Position numbers and translations under genes: made by a program. Source: Antarcticirhabdus aurantiaca (lineage in GTDB: Bacteria; Pseudomonadota; Alphaproteobacteria; Rhizobiales; Rhizobiaceae). Taken from it: a DNA stretch of 64,000 nt. Below the pieces are notes generated by a model, which saw only the letters and a program-made list of their open reading frames with translations, had not been told where the DNA came from and ran no database searches. Positions within the stretch are counted from its first letter, which is position 1, and the number at the start of each line of letters is the position of its first letter. The stretch is taken from NCBI RefSeq assembly GCF_009765365.1, contig NZ_VTOM01000012.1:1-64000 (forward strand), read 5' to 3'. Shown here piece after piece: positions 1-8,773 of the stretch.

Positions 1-124
1 GGAACGTCGAGCGCCCCTCGTCGAAGAGCGGGATGAACTGCTTGGGCATCGTGTCGCGCGACACAGGCCAAAGCCGCGTGCCCGAACCACCCGCCATGAT
101 GATCGGTACAATCAGTGAGGTCAT
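1..124 (-). CDS. manC: Mannose-1-phosphate guanylyltransferase, N-terminal fragment
   Basis: Reading leftward from an ATG at 124, the first 41 codons give a protein beginning [20 protein letters not shown] and continuing [20 protein letters not shown]. The GGSGTRLWP signature and the following PKQF lysine are the nucleotide-binding hallmark of GDP-mannose pyrophosphorylases (ManC/AlgA/XanB), which make GDP-mannose from mannose-1-phosphate and GTP in the cytoplasm. The rest of the gene lies outside the window, so I cannot tell whether a C-terminal phosphomannose isomerase domain follows. Its position at the head of an exopolysaccharide locus suggests mannose is a component of the polymer. A TGCAATGCAGCA site lies about 110 bp upstream of its start. 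Confidence 0.85.
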   Translation of the reverse strand, partial: MTSLIVPIIMAGGSGTRLWPVSRDTMPKQFIPLFDEGRSTF

Positions 125-232
125 CGCCCTACTCGCAATTTCTCAGGTCTCGAAAGGATGGGGCCCGCCCGACGATCCATGACGATGCCGGCCGGCCTCG
201 AAGGTCGTCGGCTCTTGCCGTCCGGTATCCTA

Positions 233-244
233 TGCTGCATTGCA
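233..244 (-). promoter_or_regulatory. PhaR-like operator candidate upstream of manC
   Basis: The minus strand reads TGCAATGCAGCA followed by TAGGATA. It lies in the 246-bp gap between the end of the phosphatase gene and the start of manC, in the right place to control manC. The same 12-mer recurs at 1448-1462 and 16016-16027. It fits TGCRNYGCASMA, which I recall as the consensus reported for PhaR in Bradyrhizobium. A CTTGA element a few bases upstream and TAGGATA just downstream suggest it overlaps a promoter. I see no other feature in this gap. Confidence 0.5.
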
Positions 245-370
245 CAAATCAAGCCGCCGGAGGGCGTAGACGAGCGCCGTTGCGGCTCTTCCGTCACGAT
301 CCTTCTGTTCCGGCAGGGATTTCGTGACCGGACCCGCTTCGCGGTTTTGCCGGCGGCGCTTGAGAGACCC

Positions 371-1195
371 TTAAGCCGACGGAACCGACAGAAAGCTCAC
401 GCCATCGCGATCCAGGCGCGCCGCCGAAAGGCCGCCCCCGCGATAGGCGCCCGTATCCAACGAAATGCGCACCGCATCGGCGCAGGGTCTCGGCACGATG
501 GTGTGGCCGTGCACCATGATCCGGTCGAACGTCCCCGGCAGAGCCGTCATGAACTCTCGGCGGATCCACATCAGATCGTCGTCGGACTGCGCGGCGAGAT
601 CATAGCCGGGCCGGGCGCCGGCATGAGAGAAGAAGTAAGTCGGCGTCACGAGGCTGACCGGAAGTTGCCGCAGTCCGGTGAGGTGCTCCGCCGGCACCGC
701 GGCCGCGATGAAATGGACCCCGTGCTTCAAGCCCGAACGAAGGTGCTCCTGCAGTTCCCGAGAGCCGATCCCGTACGACTTCAGGGTCTGGAAGCCGCCG
801 ATGTCCAGCCAGTGATGCAGGGTCTCCGGCCGCGAGAAGACGTTGAGGAACGCCTGATCGTGGTTGCCACTCAGGCAGACGCGCCTGAACCCGGCGGGCG
901 GACCAGCCAGTAGATGGTCGAGGACGCCGCAGCTTTCCGGACCCCGATCCACGTAGTCGCCCAGCATGACGATGAGCTTCGTGCCCGCCCGGTCGCGGGC
1001 ATCCTCAACGATCAATCGCTCGAGCCTGACAAGTGCATCCAGGCAGCCGTGAACGTCTCCGATGGCGTAGATGACATCGGGATCGCTCGTGAGCTGAAGG
1101 CGCCGCCTCTCCGCGTTGTCGTCCCTGGCCTCGGGCCTTTGACGCATCCGAAAAGCGATCTGCCTGATCAAATTTTCGCTTCCCGGAACCTGCAT
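371..1195 (-). CDS. Metallophosphoesterase, PPP-type serine/threonine or diadenosine phosphatase
   Basis: A 274-residue protein with the PPP-family metal-binding motifs in order: GDVHG (about 46-50), GDYVDRG (79-85), GNHD (110-113), then VHGHT near the C-terminus. It is a cytoplasmic dinuclear-metal phosphatase; the family contains Ser/Thr protein phosphatases and Ap4A hydrolases and I cannot choose between them. I start at the ATG at 1195 because AAGGAGG lies about 10 bases upstream; an in-frame GTG at 1231 would add 12 residues with no clear ribosome site. It sits between manC and the EPS glycosyltransferases and its upstream region holds the palindromic TGCTGCATTGCAGCA site, so it is probably co-regulated with EPS. 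A signalling link to the tyrosine kinase ExoP is possible but unproven. Confidence 0.8.
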   Translation of the reverse strand: MQVPGSENLIRQIAFRMRQRPEARDDNAERRRLQLTSDPDVIYAIGDVHGCLDALVRLERLIVEDARDRAGTKLIVMLGDYVDRGPESCGVLDHLLAGPPAGFRRVCLSGNHDQAFLNVFSRPETLHHWLDIGGFQTLKSYGIGSRELQEHLRSGLKHGVHFIAAAVPAEHLTGLRQLPVSLVTPTYFFSHAGARPGYDLAAQSDDDLMWIRREFMTALPGTFDRIMVHGHTIVPRPCADAVRISLDTGAYRGGGLSAARLDRDGVSFLSVPSA

Positions 1196-1447
1196 CTCGG
1201 AACTGCCCTCCTTGTGCTTGAACCCTATCACGCGGATGAAGGATCACTCACGAGTTGTTGGTCGTATGGTTGATGGCGACGAGCCGCGTTGCAGGGGGTC
1301 CCCGCCTCGCCCGAACCGGGCTCATGCTCGTCCCGGATTGGCCTGCCGACCAACGCCGCGATGTGGTGGCTGACCCGCAGTCCCGCAACTGTCTGACCCG
1401 AACGTGAAGGGGAGGATGGGAGGCGCGGCGCACCCGCACCTGTTCTA

Positions 1448-1462
1448 TGCTGCATTGCAGCA
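1448..1462. promoter_or_regulatory. Perfect 7-1-7 palindrome TGCTGCATTGCAGCA, PhaR-like operator
   Basis: This is a perfect inverted repeat (TGCTGCA-T-TGCAGCA) in the roughly 530-bp gap between the divergent phosphatase and GT2 genes. It contains CTGC-ATT-GCAG, i.e. the CTGC-N3-GCAG form known for PhaR sites in Paracoccus, and matches TGCRNYGCASMA on both strands. On the minus strand it fills exactly the 17-bp spacer between TTGAGA and TAGAAC, which look like -35 and -10 elements reading toward the phosphatase. A bound protein would therefore block that promoter. The rest of the gap is GC-rich and shows no gene I can support. Confidence 0.6.
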
Positions 1463-1729
1463 CTTCTCAAGCGGCGGACGCTCATGATAGTGGATGCGTA
1501 CGAAAATCAGGCTGCCGGTCGGTTGCAGGTGGCGTTGGGCTCGGCGCCGCCAGCGCAGCTGCCGGACGGCAGGCACGCCGGATGCGATTGCCTTCGGCGG
1601 CCGCGACGGGAAATCGGGATCGAAGTGCCCGAACTTGCCGACGCCGCCTGAAGGGCCTTCGAGGCGGCCGACCGGGCGTCGGAGCGATCGCTTCGTCGGC
1701 GAAGGCGGCGGCAAGAGGAGTTGGAGCGA

Positions 1730-2602
1730 GTGGCTAGGTTGTACGTCGCCATCGCGACGATCGGTCGTCCGGAAACGGTGTCCCGCGTCGTTCAATGGCT
1801 GGGCCGGCAGACGAGGCCGGCGGACGGCGTCGTCGTTTCTGCGACGAAGCCGGGGGATGTCGAAAGACTCGCTTCTCTGGCGCCTGGTGTCGAATGCGTA
1901 TTTTCCGAGCCGGGACTCTGCCGTCAGCGCAATCGTGCTCTCCAGGTGCTCCGGGAGCGGGCGGACATCGTCATCTTCCTCGATGACGATTTCGTCCCGC
2001 GGCCCGATTACTTCGAAGCGCTTGAAGCGCGCTTCGCCCGCGAGGCCGATCTGGTCGGGGCGACGGGCGGGCTGATCGCCGACGGCATCCATGGCCGGGG
2101 CTTCGGCTTCGACGAGGCCGTCGATATGGTGGAGCGCTCCATGGCGACGCCGATCTCGCTCGCCGAGCGCCCCATCGCCGCGCTCTACGGCTGCAACATG
2201 GCCGTGCGCCTGTCGGCCTGCGAGGGATTGCAGTTCGACGAGCGCCTTCCGCTCTACGGCTGGCTGGAGGATATCGACTTCACGCACCGCCTCGCCCGGC
2301 GTGGGAAGCTGGTCAAGTCTCAGGCCTTTTCAGGCGTGCACATGGGCGTGAAGGGCGGACGGACGTCGGGACGGCGTCTCGGTTACTCGCAGATCGTCAA
2401 TCCCGTTTATCTTCTCAGGAAGAAGAGCGTTCCGCGCAGCCTCGCGCTGCGTCTCATGCGCCAGAATCTCTTGTCGAACCTTGTGCGCAGCCTCCGGCCC
2501 GAGCCGCACATCGATCGTGCCGGCCGGTTGAAGGGCAATCTGATCGCGCTCGGGGACGTTCTGCGTGGACGGGTCGACCCCGAGCGGGTAATGAAGCTGT
2601 AG
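1730..2602 (+). CDS. Family 2 glycosyltransferase
   Basis: A GT-A fold glycosyltransferase of about 290 residues, acting on the cytoplasmic face of the inner membrane to add a sugar to a lipid-linked EPS precursor. The N-terminus has the nucleotide-sugar region (YVAIATIGRPE), followed by CRQRNRAL and the metal-binding FLDDDFVPRPDYF at about residues 83-95. YGWLEDIDFTHRLARRG at about 183-199 is the usual catalytic ED region. I start at GTG 1730 because AAGAGGAG ends nine bases upstream; a TTG at 1721 directly abuts that sequence and is less likely. No hydrophobic segment is evident. It begins the plus-strand run of EPS genes. The sugar transferred cannot be read from the sequence. Confidence 0.82.
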   Translation: MARLYVAIATIGRPETVSRVVQWLGRQTRPADGVVVSATKPGDVERLASLAPGVECVFSEPGLCRQRNRALQVLRERADIVIFLDDDFVPRPDYFEALEARFAREADLVGATGGLIADGIHGRGFGFDEAVDMVERSMATPISLAERPIAALYGCNMAVRLSACEGLQFDERLPLYGWLEDIDFTHRLARRGKLVKSQAFSGVHMGVKGGRTSGRRLGYSQIVNPVYLLRKKSVPRSLALRLMRQNLLSNLVRSLRPEPHIDRAGRLKGNLIALGDVLRGRVDPERVMKL

Positions 2603-2713
2603 CCGCTGGCCCGTGAATGGGCGTGTTCCCGAAGGTGAAGGTGCCGCCTGAGGGCCTGTGATCTGCGGAGCAGGGCGTGTCGCCCTGCCGCCCGCGATTC
2701 GAAATGGAAGGCT

Positions 2714-4003
2714 ATGCGTTATTTGATTCGGCTGACTGCAGTCCTTGGCCTTGGCGTCGCGCTTTTCGCGGCATCAGCTCAGGCTCAGGAGTATCGTCTC
2801 CAGCCCGGCGACGTCCTGAACTTCGTCGTCCTGGGCGCCAACCGGATCGATCAGCGCATCGCGGTCGATCTCGACGGGCAGATCAGCGTTCCCGTCGGTG
2901 GCCGCTTCGAAGCGGCGGGCCGCACCGTGGCGGAACTGCAGGCGGAGGTTGCCGAGAAGCTGAAGTCCGGCTCGTTCCCGATCGGCGCGGACCAGAACGG
3001 CCGCACGGTGTGGGACGTCATACCGCCGGAGGCGATCGTTCTGGACATCGCGGAGTACCGGCCGATCTACGTGTCGGGTGACATCCTCACTCCCGGGAGC
3101 CAGCCGTTCCGTTCCGGCACCAGCGTTCGGCAGGCCATCGCGGTCGCAGGGGGCGCCAGTCCGTTCCGCACCCGCCAGGATCCGGCGCTCGAACTCCTCG
3201 GGAGCGAGGAGCAGCGGCGCGCGCTCCTCGCCCAGGAAACCGGGATCGAGTTGCAGATCGAGCGCCTCAATGCCGAGTTGAAGGACGGCGGCGTGCCGGC
3301 TTTCGAGTCGGTCCGCGACAACGGTCTCGATCCCGCCCAGCGCGACGAACTGCTCAGGAACGAGCAGGAACTTTTCTCCACGCGCCAACGCGACCTGGAC
3401 GAGCGCCGCGCGACGATCCGGCAGGGGATCGAGACGATCGAGACCCGCCGCGACCTTCTGACCGAGTCGAACGAGAACCTGCAGAAGGAAACGCGCCTCT
3501 ACCAGGAGGAGCTGAAGCGGGTCGAAGGGCTCTACGCCAAGGGGCTGGTGCAGGTCGGCCGCTTGAACGAGGCGCAACGCTCGGTCTTCCTGGTCGCGAG
3601 CCGGTCGCTGGACGTGTCCGCCGAGCTGGCCCGCCTCGACCGCGAACTCGTCGAGATGCGTAGCTCCCTCGAGGAGGCGACCACGCAGCGGCGTTCCGAA
3701 AGCCTGGCGCAGCTGAAGGCCGCCTCGCTGGAGCTCGTCGCCACGCGCGCTCAGATCGAGCGCTTGAGCCAGCGACTGCAATACTTCTCTCCGCGCGAGA
3801 CGGAACCCACGGTCGAGATCATGCGCGACGGCGGCGGCCGGTCCGAGCGCGTCGCCGCGACCTTGGATACGACCCTGCTGCCGGGCGACACCGTCGTGGT
3901 ACGGCTCAACGACGCGCCGACAACGGGTCTTCCGGACGACCGCCAGGCCGCCGCGGCACCCGAGCCGGCGCAGACACCCGGCGCGGGGGCAACCGCGCGC
4001 TGA
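2714..4003 (+). CDS. exoF: ExoF-type polysaccharide export protein with long coiled coil
   Basis: A 429-residue secreted protein. Residues 1-24 are a signal peptide ending ASAQA; no lipobox cysteine follows, unlike Wza. Residues 26-110 match the polysaccharide-export (Poly_export) domain, starting YRLQPGDVLNFVVLGANRI, and YVSGDILTPGSQPF around 118-132 begins an SLBB-like region. Residues about 180-365 are a charged, heptad-rich coiled coil. This layout and length fit rhizobial ExoF, which bridges the periplasm and outer membrane for export of high-molecular-weight EPS. GGAAGG lies just upstream of the ATG. It would work with the ExoP homologue at 19.3 kb and the polymerase at 5.4 kb. Confidence 0.85.
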   Translation: MRYLIRLTAVLGLGVALFAASAQAQEYRLQPGDVLNFVVLGANRIDQRIAVDLDGQISVPVGGRFEAAGRTVAELQAEVAEKLKSGSFPIGADQNGRTVWDVIPPEAIVLDIAEYRPIYVSGDILTPGSQPFRSGTSVRQAIAVAGGASPFRTRQDPALELLGSEEQRRALLAQETGIELQIERLNAELKDGGVPAFESVRDNGLDPAQRDELLRNEQELFSTRQRDLDERRATIRQGIETIETRRDLLTESNENLQKETRLYQEELKRVEGLYAKGLVQVGRLNEAQRSVFLVASRSLDVSAELARLDRELVEMRSSLEEATTQRRSESLAQLKAASLELVATRAQIERLSQRLQYFSPRETEPTVEIMRDGGGRSERVAATLDTTLLPGDTVVVRLNDAPTTGLPDDRQAAAAPEPAQTPGAGATAR

Positions 4004-4131
4004 GGCCTCGTCTCGTTTCCGCCTATCGGACGGCTTGCCCGAACGCCTCCCTTGATCTGCCTGGCGGGCCGAGCAGGGCCCGCGACGGTGTCCGCCTTCG
4101 TGTTCAACGCTCCTGGTCGACGTGAGTCCTG

Positions 4132-5238
4132 ATGAAAGTCGCAATCGTTCACTACTGGCTGGTCACGATGCGCGGGGGCGAGAAGGTCGTCGAAGAACTC
4201 TGCCGCCTGTATCCTGAGGCCGAGATCTTCACGCTCGTCTGTGATCGTTCCAAGCTTTCGCCTCTCCTGCAAAGCAAGACGATCCACACATCCTTCCTTC
4301 AGAAGCTTCCCGGCGCGACGCGGAACTACACGAAGATGCTGCCGCTGATGCCCTTCGCGCTGGAGCAGTTCGACCTCCAGTCGTTCGACCTCGTGATCTC
4401 CAGCGAATCCGGGCCGGCCAAGGGCGTCATCACGCGTCCGGACGCCCTGCACGTGTGCTACTGCCACTCCCCGATGCGCTACATCTGGGATCACTTCCAT
4501 ATCTACAAGGGCGACCTCGGCCGCGTCGGCAAGGCGATGATGAACGTCTTCGCCCCGCCGCTTCGCGTCTGGGACGTCACCACCGCGGCGCGCGTCGACG
4601 CGTTCGCCGCCAATTCCGCCCATGTCGGCCGACGCATCCGCAAGTTCTACAACAGGGATTCCACCGTCATCCATCCGCCCGTTGCCGTCGACGATTTCGA
4701 CCCGACGCAGCCGCGCGACGACTTCTATCTCTGCGCCGGGCAGATCGTGCGCTACAAGCGCGTCGATCTCGCCGTCGAGGCCTTCAACCGGAGCGGCCGG
4801 CGCCTCGTCGTGATCGGCGATGGCGCCCAGGCCGAACGGCTGAAACGGACGGCCGGACCGAACGTCACCTTTCTCGGCTATCAGCCCTTTCCCGTTCTGC
4901 GCGACCACCTTCAGCGCTGCCGGGCGCTGATCTTCCCCGGCGAGGAGGACTTCGGCATCCTGCCCGTGGAGGCCATGGCCGCGGGCGCACCGGTGATCGC
5001 CTACGATTCGGGCGGCGCGCGGGAAACGGTGGTCGAGGCCGCCGGCATCCGCTTCCCCCACCAGAGCGTAGAAAGCCTCAACGAGGCGCTCGACCGGTTC
5101 GAGGCCATGCCGCAGGGCTTCGATCCGGCGGGCCTGCGCCGGCACGCGCAGGCGTTCAGCGCCGACGAGTTCCGCCGGCGCATGACCGACCTGATCACGC
5201 GGCTGCAAGCGGAGCGAGCCGCGCCGACCGCCGGATGA
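4132..5238 (+). CDS. Family 4 glycosyltransferase
   Basis: A 368-residue GT-B glycosyltransferase. The N-terminal Rossmann half starts MKVAIVHYWLVTMRGGEKVV, giving the usual acceptor-side glycine pair, and the C-terminal half has the retaining-enzyme E-x7-E region (GEEDFGILPVEAMAAGAPVI) followed by YDSGGARETV. It is probably a cytoplasmic enzyme that extends the EPS repeat unit from a nucleotide sugar. It follows exoF after 128 bp that hold only a weak GC-rich hairpin. The donor and linkage are not predictable here. Confidence 0.83.
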   Translation: MKVAIVHYWLVTMRGGEKVVEELCRLYPEAEIFTLVCDRSKLSPLLQSKTIHTSFLQKLPGATRNYTKMLPLMPFALEQFDLQSFDLVISSESGPAKGVITRPDALHVCYCHSPMRYIWDHFHIYKGDLGRVGKAMMNVFAPPLRVWDVTTAARVDAFAANSAHVGRRIRKFYNRDSTVIHPPVAVDDFDPTQPRDDFYLCAGQIVRYKRVDLAVEAFNRSGRRLVVIGDGAQAERLKRTAGPNVTFLGYQPFPVLRDHLQRCRALIFPGEEDFGILPVEAMAAGAPVIAYDSGGARETVVEAAGIRFPHQSVESLNEALDRFEAMPQGFDPAGLRRHAQAFSADEFRRRMTDLITRLQAERAAPTAG

Positions 5239-5291
5239 TGCGGCGGAATCAAAGCCTGCCCGAACGGTCTCCAGCGTGAATCCGCCTCAAT

Positions 5292-5308
5292 CATGCCCTT
5301 TGGGCATG
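5292..5308. terminator. Short hairpin after the GT4 gene
   Basis: CATGCCC and GGGCATG form a perfect 7-bp inverted repeat with a TTT loop 50 bp after the glycosyltransferase stop, followed by CTTAAGACTTTG. It could be a weak transcription terminator. The tail is not a clean T-run, so an operator or a simple palindrome remains possible. Confidence 0.35.
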
Positions 5309-5321
5309 CTTAAGACTTTGT

Positions 5322-5333
5322 TGCGCTGCAGCG
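5322..5333 (+). promoter_or_regulatory. Degenerate PhaR-like site upstream of exoQ
   Basis: TGCGCTGCAGCG matches TGCRNYGCASMA at 11 of 12 positions (last base G instead of A) and lies about 105 bp upstream of the exoQ-like start. GGATAGAAC about 16 bases downstream resembles the sequence that follows the better sites at 233 and 1448. The leader up to 5439 contains nothing else I recognise. Confidence 0.35.
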
Positions 5334-5439
5334 ACATGGCAGGATAGAACGGCGGGAGCGGTTGTGTGCCGCGACCGGTTCCGTGCTTCCGCGGCCACGC
5401 GCGGCTGGATCGGGTTTCGAGCCGAAGGATAGGCGGTTC

Positions 5440-6915
5440 ATGTTCGTCGTCCCCATGCTGATTTTCTGGGGTCTGGCGCTCTGGGGGCTCTTCAGCCGCA
5501 AGCCGGTCCTGATCTACCTGTTCTTCGCGACCATGCCCTTCGGCTCGCTAGCGGCCCTTCCGCCGCCGATGACGGCCGGCTTGACCTTCACGCCGACGCC
5601 CATCGTCGCCCTCCTGATCGCGGCGCGCTCGCTCGCCAACCTGCGCGGCGTGAACTTCGTCATCGCCACGGCCCTCATGCCGAGCCGGGGCTTGCTCCTG
5701 TTCCTGTTCTGGCTGATCGCGGTCTTCACGACCCTCTTCATGCCGCGCGTGTTTCTCGGCCAGGTCGACATCATCCCTGTCCGGGGCACGCTCAACGCGT
5801 CCTACCCCCTTTACCCGACCCCTCAGAACATCTCCCAGTTGGCCTATCTCACCATCTCGATCATGACGGTGGTGGCCTTCGGGCGGGTGCTGCAGAACGA
5901 GGCGATGCGGCGGCACGCCCTTCTGGGCCTTTGTCTCGGGGCGGCGATCGCCGTCTTCACCGGCTTCCTCGACTTCGCCAGCCAGTACGCGCCCATCGCG
6001 CCGCTCCTGGAGCCGTTCCGCACGGCGACCTACGCGCTCCTGACGGAGGTCGAGGTGCTCGGCGCCAAGCGCGTGATCGGCCTGATGCCGGAGGCTTCAA
6101 GCTTCGGAAATCTCTGCCTGGGCTTTCTCACGCTCATGGTCTTCCTCCGTCACTGGATGAGCGGTGACGTCGTCGACCGCCGCATCTTCCTGTCTCTCCT
6201 CGGGCTCCTCGTTCTCTTCTGCTGGCTTTCGACGTCCTCCTCCACCTATGTCGGCCTCGTGCTGCTCGCCGGGCTGGCCGGGGCGGAGTGGCTGTGGCGC
6301 GCCTACGGTTCCAACATCCGGCGCGCGAGGACGCGCGGGCTCAAGCTGGAATTCTGGCTGGCCTTCGGCGGCGTCTCGGCCGTCCTGTTCATCCTCCTGA
6401 TGATTCCCTCCCTGTTCGATCCCATCACGGCCATGTTCGATCGGATGGTGCTCCAGAAGACCGGCTCGCAGTCCTTCGAAGAGCGCAACATGTGGACCGC
6501 GGTGTCGCTTCAGGCCATGATCGACACCTACGGCATCGGGGTCGGGGTCGGATCGACGCGTCCCTCCAACGCCTTCGTCGCCGTTCTCAGCAGCGTCGGG
6601 ATCCTCGGCACGCTCTTCTACTACGGCTTCGTCGTCCAGCTTCTCGCCCGCAACGCGCATCCCGACGACAAGGAGGGGGCCGTCGTCGTCAGCGCGGTGC
6701 GATGGGCGTTTCTGCCCATCTTCATCGTGGGCTTCCTGATCGGAACGAGTGCCGACTTCGGCCTGTTCGTCGCCTTCCAGTACGGCTGCCTCATCGCCGT
6801 CGGCACCCGCGCGGAAACCCTGCGACGGGCGCGCCGCCGGGAGGTCGCCGACCCGTCGTCGGAGCCGCGGTTTTCGGCGATGCCGTTGGGAAATGTCGCA
6901 GACACGCGCGGTTGA
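5440..6915 (+). CDS. exoQ: ExoQ-like polysaccharide polymerase, O-antigen ligase/Wzy family
   Basis: A 491-residue integral inner-membrane protein with about ten hydrophobic segments and a large periplasmic loop before the last helices (around EERNMWTAVSLQAMIDTYG, then GVGVGSTRPSNAFVAVLSSV). That loop pattern is typical of Wzy/O-antigen-ligase-like polymerases, which join lipid-linked repeat units in the periplasm. I start at ATG 5440 because the hydrophobic first helix (MFVVPMLIFWGLALWGLF) begins there; the 26 codons in front encode an unlike arginine-rich stretch. It sits between EPS glycosyltransferases and a type I secretion pair. ExoQ is the closest named relative I recognise. Confidence 0.78.
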   Translation: MFVVPMLIFWGLALWGLFSRKPVLIYLFFATMPFGSLAALPPPMTAGLTFTPTPIVALLIAARSLANLRGVNFVIATALMPSRGLLLFLFWLIAVFTTLFMPRVFLGQVDIIPVRGTLNASYPLYPTPQNISQLAYLTISIMTVVAFGRVLQNEAMRRHALLGLCLGAAIAVFTGFLDFASQYAPIAPLLEPFRTATYALLTEVEVLGAKRVIGLMPEASSFGNLCLGFLTLMVFLRHWMSGDVVDRRIFLSLLGLLVLFCWLSTSSSTYVGLVLLAGLAGAEWLWRAYGSNIRRARTRGLKLEFWLAFGGVSAVLFILLMIPSLFDPITAMFDRMVLQKTGSQSFEERNMWTAVSLQAMIDTYGIGVGVGSTRPSNAFVAVLSSVGILGTLFYYGFVVQLLARNAHPDDKEGAVVVSAVRWAFLPIFIVGFLIGTSADFGLFVAFQYGCLIAVGTRAETLRRARRREVADPSSEPRFSAMPLGNVADTRG

Positions 6916-6994
6916 TCGCCACGCGGCCGCGCACATTCATCATGCTTGCGGTCCCTCATAGCATTTCTTGCCTGTATATCGTAATTTTCAGCTT

Positions 6995-7030
6995 AGAGCT
7001 CCGCCTCCCCTAGAGGCGGGGCTCTGTTTC
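6995..7030 (+). terminator. Rho-independent-type hairpin after exoQ
   Basis: A 13-bp stem (6995-7007 with 7013-7025, one G-T wobble) and a CCCTA loop, followed by GTTTCC. It lies in the AT-richer gap after the polymerase gene and only about 28 bp before the secretion ATPase start, so it may attenuate read-through into the secretion genes. The tail is a poor T-run. Confidence 0.55.
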
Positions 7031-7052
7031 CGAAGTGGAAAGACTGGACTTC

Positions 7053-8753
7053 ATGCGCTCAGAGATTTCGCAGTGCCTCAGCCAGTGTCGGCGCGCGTTC
7101 ATTTCGCTGGCAGCTCTGAGCGGCGTCGCGAACGTGTTTGCTTTGACCGGCTCGATCTTCATGCTCGCCGTGTATGACCGGGTCATCCCGAGTGGAAGCG
7201 TGCCCACTCTGGTCTCGCTCGGGCTTATCGCCCTCCTGGTCTACGTCTTCATGGCCTTCATCGACATCGCCCGCGGCTGGATGCTGACCCGCATCGGCCT
7301 GATCATCGAGGAGTCTCTGACCGGGCGCACCTACGACCTGCTCGTGCGCAAGGCGGCGTCGGGCAGCAACGAGGCGTCCGGCGTGGTGCGCGACCTCGAT
7401 CAGGTGCGCGGCTTTCTCTCCTCCATGGGGCCGACGGCTCTCTTCGACCTGCCCTGGATCCCGATCTATCTCGCCATCTGCTTCAGCTTCCACTGGGCCA
7501 TCGGCCTGACCGTCGTGGCGGGCGCCCTCATCCTCGTGGCGCTCACGCTCGTGAGCGAGGTCGTGACGAAGCAGCCCTCGAAGAACCTTCATGAGGCGCA
7601 GAACCGGCGCTTCAGCCTCATGCAGGCCAGCCAGAACAATGCCGAAACGCTGCAGGCCATGGGCATGACGCTCGCCATGTCGGGCTCCTGGCGCGCCGTC
7701 AGCGGCCGAATCGTCGAAGTCAGCCGGGTGATGGCGGACATGCAGACCGTTCTGTCCACCACCTCGCGCACCTTCCGCATGGTGCTGCAGTCCTTCGTCC
7801 TGTCGGTCGGCGCCTATCTCGTGATCAACCAGGATGCGACGGGCGGCATCATGATCGCCAGCTCCATCCTGTCCTCGCGGGCCCTGGCGCCGATCGAACT
7901 GTCCATCGCGCACTGGAAGAGCTTCGTGGCGGCCCGTCAGAGCCGCACCCGGCTGGACGAGCTACTGCAGAGCAACCCGCCCGAGCATCAGAGCTTTGCC
8001 ATCCCTGCGCCCCAAAGGACGCTGACATGCGAGCAGGTCTCGCTCTCGCCTCCGAATGTCGGTCGAACCATCGTCCACAACGTGTCCTTCGGCCTCAGGG
8101 CAGGGGAGGGGCTCGGCATCATCGGCGCGACGGGCTCGGGCAAGTCGACGCTCGTGCGCTCTCTCGTCGGCCTCTGGCCGCCGCTGTCGGGCGTCGTGCG
8201 CCTCGACGGGTCCCCCTTGAACCAGTGGTCCTCGACCCAGCGCGGCCGGTTCATCGGCTATCTGCCCCAGCGCGTCGCCCTCTTCGAAGGCACCATCGCC
8301 CAGAACATCGCGCGCTTCGATCCGGATGCGGAGCCGGACCGGATCGTGTCCGTCGCCCGCAGCAGCGGCATCCACGAGATGATCGCCCGCCTCCCGAACG
8401 GCTACGACACGATGATCGGGGAAGGGGGAACCGGCCTTTCCGGAGGGCAGAGCCAGCGCGTCGGACTGGCCAGGGCGCTCTACGGCGATCCCTTCCTGCT
8501 CGTCCTCGACGAGCCCAATTCGAACCTCGACCACGACGGCGAACTCGCCCTTCAGAACGCGATGATGCAGACACGCGCGCGCGGCGGAATCGTGATCATC
8601 GTCGCGCATCGCCCGAGTGCCCTTTCGGCAGTTGATCATGTATTGGTCATGCACGACGGACGCGTTCAGCAGATGGGTCCGCGCGACGAGATCCTCCAGA
8701 GCATGATGAGTCGGCCCGCCGCGCCGCCGGTCACTGCGGCAAGCGCAGCTTGA
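7053..8753 (+). CDS. Type I secretion ABC transporter, PrtD family
   Basis: A 566-residue half-transporter. The N-terminal half is an ABC exporter membrane domain with five to six helices; the C-terminal half has Walker A GATGSGKST (about 358-366), the signature GLSGGQSQRV (about 460-469) and Walker B LLVLDEPNSNLD (about 481-492). This domain order and length fit the PrtD/PrsD family, which exports RTX proteins directly from cytoplasm to outside with a fusion protein and a TolC-like channel. I start at ATG 7053 with GGAAAG upstream; a GTG at 7035 is possible. No C39 peptidase domain is present. The next gene overlaps or abuts its stop. The RTX protease at 11960-15736 is the probable cargo. 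Confidence 0.88.
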   Translation: MRSEISQCLSQCRRAFISLAALSGVANVFALTGSIFMLAVYDRVIPSGSVPTLVSLGLIALLVYVFMAFIDIARGWMLTRIGLIIEESLTGRTYDLLVRKAASGSNEASGVVRDLDQVRGFLSSMGPTALFDLPWIPIYLAICFSFHWAIGLTVVAGALILVALTLVSEVVTKQPSKNLHEAQNRRFSLMQASQNNAETLQAMGMTLAMSGSWRAVSGRIVEVSRVMADMQTVLSTTSRTFRMVLQSFVLSVGAYLVINQDATGGIMIASSILSSRALAPIELSIAHWKSFVAARQSRTRLDELLQSNPPEHQSFAIPAPQRTLTCEQVSLSPPNVGRTIVHNVSFGLRAGEGLGIIGATGSGKSTLVRSLVGLWPPLSGVVRLDGSPLNQWSSTQRGRFIGYLPQRVALFEGTIAQNIARFDPDAEPDRIVSVARSSGIHEMIARLPNGYDTMIGEGGTGLSGGQSQRVGLARALYGDPFLLVLDEPNSNLDHDGELALQNAMMQTRARGGIVIIVAHRPSALSAVDHVLVMHDGRVQQMGPRDEILQSMMSRPAAPPVTAASAA

Positions 8754-8773
8754 GTCAGAACAGGACCCAGAAC

